In this document: positions 59,020-64,000 of the stretch, piece after piece
How the letters are laid out: each line of letters opens with the position of its first letter
How positions within the stretch are numbered: position 1 is the stretch's first letter
Source: Sipunculus nudus
Lineage: Eukaryota > Annelida > Sipuncula > Golfingiida > Sipunculidae
Assembly (NCBI GenBank): GCA_026874595.1
Contig: CM049306.1
Location: 104,235,142-104,299,141 of the forward strand
Direction: 5' to 3'
DNA: 64,000 bases
Position numbers and translations under genes: made by a program
Notes under the pieces: model-generated
Told to the model about the DNA's origin: nothing
The model's input: only the letters and a program-made list of their open reading frames with translations
Databases searched by the model: none

Positions 59020-61745
59020 AGACTGGTGGCGCCACCTGTATTTTTCGATTTTTTACGAATTTTTTTCTCTTTTTGAGACCTTTAAAAATGTGAACATCTG
59101 TTAACAAGGCACAAATCATAAAGACTGTACTTAGAATCTTAATTCTTGAAACACTGAGAGGTCCATGAAAAATCTCCTTGGAAACCAGAAATTAGGTCTC
59201 TGTTACCCATATCCTTTGAGCTATGGGGCCCCAAAGTACCCCCCAGAATAGTAAAAAATTTCATACAAAAACTTCAATATCTCAATAACTACATCACTGA
59301 TGGTCTCCATTTTTGGCATACATATTGATCATGAGATGTTCGATCAGTTCCTGCAGACTGGTGGCGCCACCTGTACTGTTTGATTTTTTACAATTTTTCC
59401 CTCTATTTTTGAGACCTTTGAGGATGCTGTCATCTGTTAGCGTGGCACAAATCGTAACGACTGGACCTAGAATCTTCATTTTCGACACACTGAGAGACCT
59501 ATGAAAAGTCTCCATGGAAACCAGAAATTAGGTCTCTGTTACCCATATCCTTCGAGCTATGGGGCCCAAAATTACCCCCCAGAATAGTCAAAAATTTCAT
59601 ACAAAAACTTTAATATCTCATTAACTACATCACTGATGGTCATGATTTTCGACATACATATTGATCATGAGATGTTTCATCAGTTTGTGCAGACTGGTGG
59701 CGCCACCTGAATTTTCAATGTTCACGAATTGTTTTCTCCATTTTTGAGACCTTTAAGGATGAAGTTATCTGTCAACAGGGTACAAATCGTAACGACTGGA
59801 CCTAGAATCTTCGTTCTTGACACACAGGGAGACCCATGATAAGTCTCCATAGAAACCTGAAATTTGGTCTCTGTTACCCATATCCTTCGAGCTATGTGGC
59901 CCCAAAGTACCCCCCAGAAAAGTCAAAAATTTCATACAAAACTTCAATATCTCATTAACTACTTGACTGATGGTAATGATTTTTGGCATACATATTGATC
60001 ATGAGATGTTACATCACTTCCTGCAGACTGGTGGCGCCACCTGGATTTTTCGATTTTTTTACAAATTTTTTTCTCTATTTTTGAGACCTTTAAAAATGTG
60101 AACATCTGTTAACAAGGCACAAATCATAAAGACTGGACTTAGAATCTTAATTCTTGACACACTGAGAGGTCCATGAAAAATCTCCTTGGAAACCAGAAAT
60201 TAGGTCTCTGTTACCCATATCCTTTGAGCTATGGGGCCCCAAAGTACCCCCCAGAATAGTAAAAAATTTCATACAAAAACTTCAATATCTCAATAACTAC
60301 ATCACTGATGGTCTTCATTTTTGGCATACATATTGATCATGAGATGTTCGATCAGTTCCTGCAGACTGGTGGCGCCACCTGTACTGTTTGATTTTTTACG
60401 ATTTTTTCCTCTATTTTTGAGACCTTTGAGGATGCTGTCATCTGTTAGCGTGGCACAAATCGTAACGACTGGACCTAGAATCTTCATTTTCGACACACTG
60501 AGAGACCTATGAAAAGTCTCCATGGAAACCAGAAATTAGGTCTCTGTTACCCATATCCTTCGAGCTATGGGGCCCAAAATTACCCCCCAGAATAGTCAAA
60601 AATTTCATACAAAAACTTCAATATCTCATTAACTACATCACTGATGGTCATGATTTTCGACATACATATTGATCATGAGATGTTTCATCAGTTTGTGCAG
60701 ACTGGTGGCGCCACCTGTATTTTTCAATGTTCACGAATTGTTTTCTCCATTTTTGAGACCTTTAAGGATGTAGTTATCTGTCAACAGGGTACAAATCGTA
60801 ACGACTGGACCTAGAATCTCCGTTCTTGACACACAGGGAGACCCATGATAAGTCTCCATGGAAACCTGAAATTTGGTCTCTGTTACCCATATCCTTTGAG
60901 CTATGGCACTCCAAAGTACAGCTCAGAATAATGGAAAATTTGATACAAAAGCTAATGTATCTGAACAACTAATGCAGAGATAACCATAATTGTTTGCATG
61001 GATATTGATCATGGAGTGTTTCATAAGTTTCTGCAGACTGGTGGCACCACCTGTATTTGTTCGTTTTTTTTTACGAAATTTTTCTGTATTTTTGAGACCT
61101 TTAAAGATATGAACATCTGTTAACAGGGCACAAATCATAAAAACTGGACCAAGAATCTTCATTCTGGACACACAGGGAGACCCATGAAAAGTCTCCATGG
61201 AAACTTGAAATTAGGTCTCTGTTACCCATATTCTTTAAGCTGTATGGGTCCAAAATACCCCCCCCCCCCAGAATAATGGAAAATTTGATACAAAAACTGC
61301 AGTATTTCAATAACTACAACACTGATGGTCATGATTTTTGGCATACATATTGATCATGAGCTGTTCCATCAGTTTCTGCAGACTGGGTGTGCCACCTCTA
61401 TTTTTTTTTCAAATTTTTACAAATTTTTTTCTTTTTTTTGAGACCTTTAAAGATGTGGTTATCTGTCAACAGGGTACAAATCGCAACAACTGGACCTAGA
61501 ATATTCATTCTTGTCATGCAAGGAGGCCCATGAAAGGTGTCTGTGGAAACTTGAAATTAGGTCTCTGTTACCCATATCCTTCAAGCTATATGACTCCGAA
61601 GTATCCCTCAGAATAATGGACAATTTGATACAAAAACTGAAGTATCTGAACAACTAATGCAGAGATCACCATGATTTTTTGCATGGATATTGACCATTAA
61701 GTGTTTTTATTAGTTTCTGCAGACTGATGGAGCCACCTGTATTTT
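59020..61745 (-). repeat. Tandem array, about 336-bp unit, nine units (R2 core)
   Basis: The landmark CAGACTGGTGGCGCCACCTG or a variant occurs near 59022, 59358, 59693, 60029, 60366, 60701, 61038, 61380 and 61722. The units near 59022-60028 and 60029-61037 are near-identical in triplets. Confidence 0.93.
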
Positions 61746-61747
61746 TG

Positions 61748-62915
61748 TATCCACCAAAACGAAGTTTTGCGGATACTATGTTTTTGACCGAGTTCCTCCG
61801 CCGCCGCGGCGTTCGTTTCCAGAGAGCTCCTCGGAGACTAATGGACCGATTTTTCCCAAACTTACACCTATTATAGGGTCACATGTGAACTGGTGCCTAA
61901 CCAATTTGCATTGACCTCTGACCTTTCCTCTCTATCCAGTGTCCATTTGTGGGTCTGTTTCCACTCATAAACCCTCATATCTCGGGAACCGTTTGACCGA
62001 TCAGGAAATAAAATTGATACAAATGTAGCCCTTGGATTGCTTTATAACATACACAAAAAGTGGTGGCGCCACCTGTAACCATGTTTGCACAGTGTCCATC
62101 TGTTCATCTGCCTTTGGTTAAAATCACTCATATCTCTGCAGTGAATTGACTAATTCACCTGAAATTCGTCATGTGTATACATCCAGGATAGCTTTCTTGA
62201 TTTTATGAAAGGTGCCGCCACCTACGTTCACGTTCACGCTGATGACATCCAAGCTTATATCTTGGGAACCGTTTGACCGATCAGGAAATAAAATTTATAC
62301 AAATGTAGCCCTTTGATAGCTCTGTAACATACACAAAAAATGGTGGCGCCACCTGTAACAATGTTTGCACAGCGTCTGTCTGTTAGTCTGCCGTGGCCTA
62401 AAATTACTCATTTCTCTGTAGTGGTTCGACATAACTGCCTAAAATTTTGCAGGTTTATACATCGTGGACAGCTTTCTTGATTTTATGACAGGTGGCGCCA
62501 CCTACATTCAAGTTAACGCTGGACACATCCAAGCTCATATCTCAGGAACCATTTGACCGATTGGGCCAAAATTGTGCATGTGTTTAGATCTCACATAGGT
62601 CTTTATCATACACAAAACTGGAGGGGTTACCTGCAAAGATTTTTGCACAGTGTTTGTCTGTTTGTCTGCCATGGGCAAAAATCGCTCATATACATGTAGT
62701 GGTTTGACTTTTCTGCCTAAAATTTTGCAGGTGTATACAACTTGGACAGCTTTCTGGTTTTGTGGTAGGTGGCACAACCTACATAAACATTTAGGCTGCA
62801 GACATCCATGCTAATATGCAACATACCTCACTCTATTTCCCCTTGCCACTCAATCCATGCCTCACTATCCGATTTTGGCAGATACATGTAGTCACTTGTC
62901 GGTTACCCGTAATCC
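61748..62915 (-). mobile_element. R5 element embedded in R2 copy F
   Basis: It starts TGTATCCACCAAAACGAAG and ends near the ATGTAGTCACTTGTCGGTTA segment; it is the same embedded copy as at 23098-24272, in reverse. GGTGGCGCCACC lies near 62061, 62342 and 62491. Confidence 0.85.
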
Positions 62916-63253
62916 AATTTAAAAGTTTACACATTTTTCTCTATTTTTGAGATCTATAAATACAGACTAAATCTTGGCCTGTTGGTTAATCTGTTTGATG
63001 CTTCAGTTGAATGGGTATATACTACCATTCTGATGATAAAATTTCCTTTTGCGAATCTCTTCCAAGTCAGCTGAGCGTCATGACCCATGGGTCACTTGTT
63101 ATAATTTCTTTTTAGCACAGTTGGGTGCCCTTGGACCATGGCGGCAGGTGGAAACAATTTCCAAACGTTTGTTCAAAAGGTTCTTTTGTTTTGAGCTTAT
63201 GATTGCTAGTTTCTCTGCCAAACACAGATTGCACTGACGTGAAGAGGTCATAA

Positions 63254-64000
63254 ATGTGTTTGACTGCTGTGATGGTGATGGACCGTTTCAACTTTAACTA
63301 TTCAGCTAAAAACATCCCTCTCCCATCACCAAAGGAATACAAGCGACGGCTTATAGAAAAAGTCGAGCTGGTCATCAAAAGAATGAGATGGAAGGCATTT
63401 TTCTACAAAAGGAACGAAAGAGAATGTGACGGAAACCAGAACAACAAGTTTGGACTTAAATCAAGGCGCACCCCACCGCAGATTGAGGAGTTAAGACTCT
63501 TTGAGTCCGACCTCATTGAAATGACGGAAAACATAGAATTCAGGCAAATCATCAATTCATTTCAGAACTGAAAAAGGACATCAAAGAAATTACATCAAGT
63601 AAGAAAGCTATAGTCTTAGCTACACAATAGAACCTCACAAATACAAAAAATTACTAAGGGACAATATCACATCAAAGTACAAAGCCGCTGACCAAACCAC
63701 CGTGAAAAACATCAACGACGAGTTATTCGAAATAGCTTCAAAACTGATAAATCCTTGCAAAAGTGAAATGGGAAAAGTCAGCAAAGCTATCCTAGACCAA
63801 ATCAACCAATGCGTGCGATGTTCCGCACCAGTAAATCAGTGGAAAAACACAAGGTCAGTAATGAACTGGTTCAAATCCATACAAGATAAACCTAAACATA
63901 CCTTCATGGTCTTTGACATTGTGGACTTCTACCCATCAATATCCCACCACTTGCTGGCAACGGCTTTTAAGTGGACGGGAAAATACACTAACATCTCAGA
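63254..64000 (+). mobile_element. Reverse-transcriptase retroelement, 5' part, frameshifted, cut by window end
   Basis: Frame one (63254-63571) encodes an N-terminal basic segment with N-F-N-Y and L-P-S-P-K-E-Y. A different frame is open from 63603 to the window end and contains H-K-Y-K-K-L-L-R-D-N-I-T, L-I-N-P-C-K-S-E-M-G, N-Q-W-K-N-T and F-D-I-V-D-F-Y-P-S-I. The last matches reverse-transcriptase motif A with its catalytic aspartate. The frame change between 63571 and 63603 marks it as a dead copy. I recognise the domain as one common in invertebrate and fish retroelements, but cannot name the clade (non-LTR or Penelope-like). The Y-x-D-D box would lie outside the window. Confidence 0.75.

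Larger units (their letters stand above)
58688..63098 (-). mobile_element. R2 element copy F (4.4 kb), reverse, carrying R5
   Basis: It begins TTAGCTCAGCTGACTGAAAG (right-end hairpin, reversed) and ends GACCCATGGGTCACTTG. It is nearly identical to copy D at the ends and around the embedded R5 (61748-62915), but has nine units of about 336 bp against six. Three units form a duplicated block with an offset of about 1,008 bp. Confidence 0.93.

Noticed and set aside
57550-63250. Further leucine-rich-repeat exons
   Set aside because: I looked for L-x-x-L-x-L patterns between AG and GT sites and found none that I could support; the region is mostly repeats.

Overview
This is a eukaryotic, AT-rich, intron-bearing, repeat-dense animal window. 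The coding content is metazoan: a LYAR nucleolar protein, a somatomedin-B class B GPCR and a leucine-rich-repeat protein. The repeats carry ACGG-type microsatellites and tandem cores that I associate with marine invertebrates, especially bivalve molluscs. I therefore favour a bivalve or another lophotrochozoan, with moderate confidence. Nothing bacterial or viral was recognised.

Genes. (1) An intronless 788-codon receptor lies at 5835-8201 (+): signal peptide, somatomedin-B module, long glycosylated ectodomain, seven membrane segments. (2) Tail-to-tail with it, on the minus strand, is a complete LYAR coding region in seven coding exons from 29731 down to 9181 (361 residues). All splice sites and phases agree. 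(3) On the plus strand, seven exons from 47960 to 57550 encode the first 387 residues of an RNI/AMN1-type leucine-rich-repeat protein whose 3' end was not found before the window ends. (4) At 63254-64000 the 5' part of a frameshifted reverse-transcriptase element runs off the right edge.

Mobile DNA. Adding my coordinates, more than half of the window is transposon-derived. Most belongs to five related non-autonomous families, named R1-R5 here. They share a left end with a short hairpin, subterminal inverted repeats, an internal tandem array (units of about 336, 300 or 180 bp, many starting at the palindrome GGTGGCGCCACC), a GACG/ACGG microsatellite and a right-end hairpin followed by CTAAAA or ATAAAA. 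They appear to insert into A/T runs. This layout resembles Helentron-associated elements (HINE/DINE type). The clearest structure is a four-level nest in the large LYAR intron: R2 inside R3 inside R4 inside R1 (about 22.1-28.2 kb), with yet another family (R5) inside R2. A second nest lies upstream of LYAR: a TTAA-flanked element split by a 657-bp element with a perfect 8-bp target duplication and by an R1 copy. It abuts another TIR element carrying a transposase fragment.

Layout: 1-4.6 kb repeats; 4.6-5.8 kb unassigned; 5.8-8.2 kb receptor; 9.2-29.7 kb LYAR with repeat-bloated introns; 29.9-36.0 kb nested TIR elements; 36-47.5 kb repeats (R5, R2, R1); 48.0-57.6 kb leucine-rich-repeat gene; 57.7-63.1 kb MITE-like repeats and the longest R2 copy; 63.2-64 kb retroelement. 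The three host genes have no evident functional link to one another.
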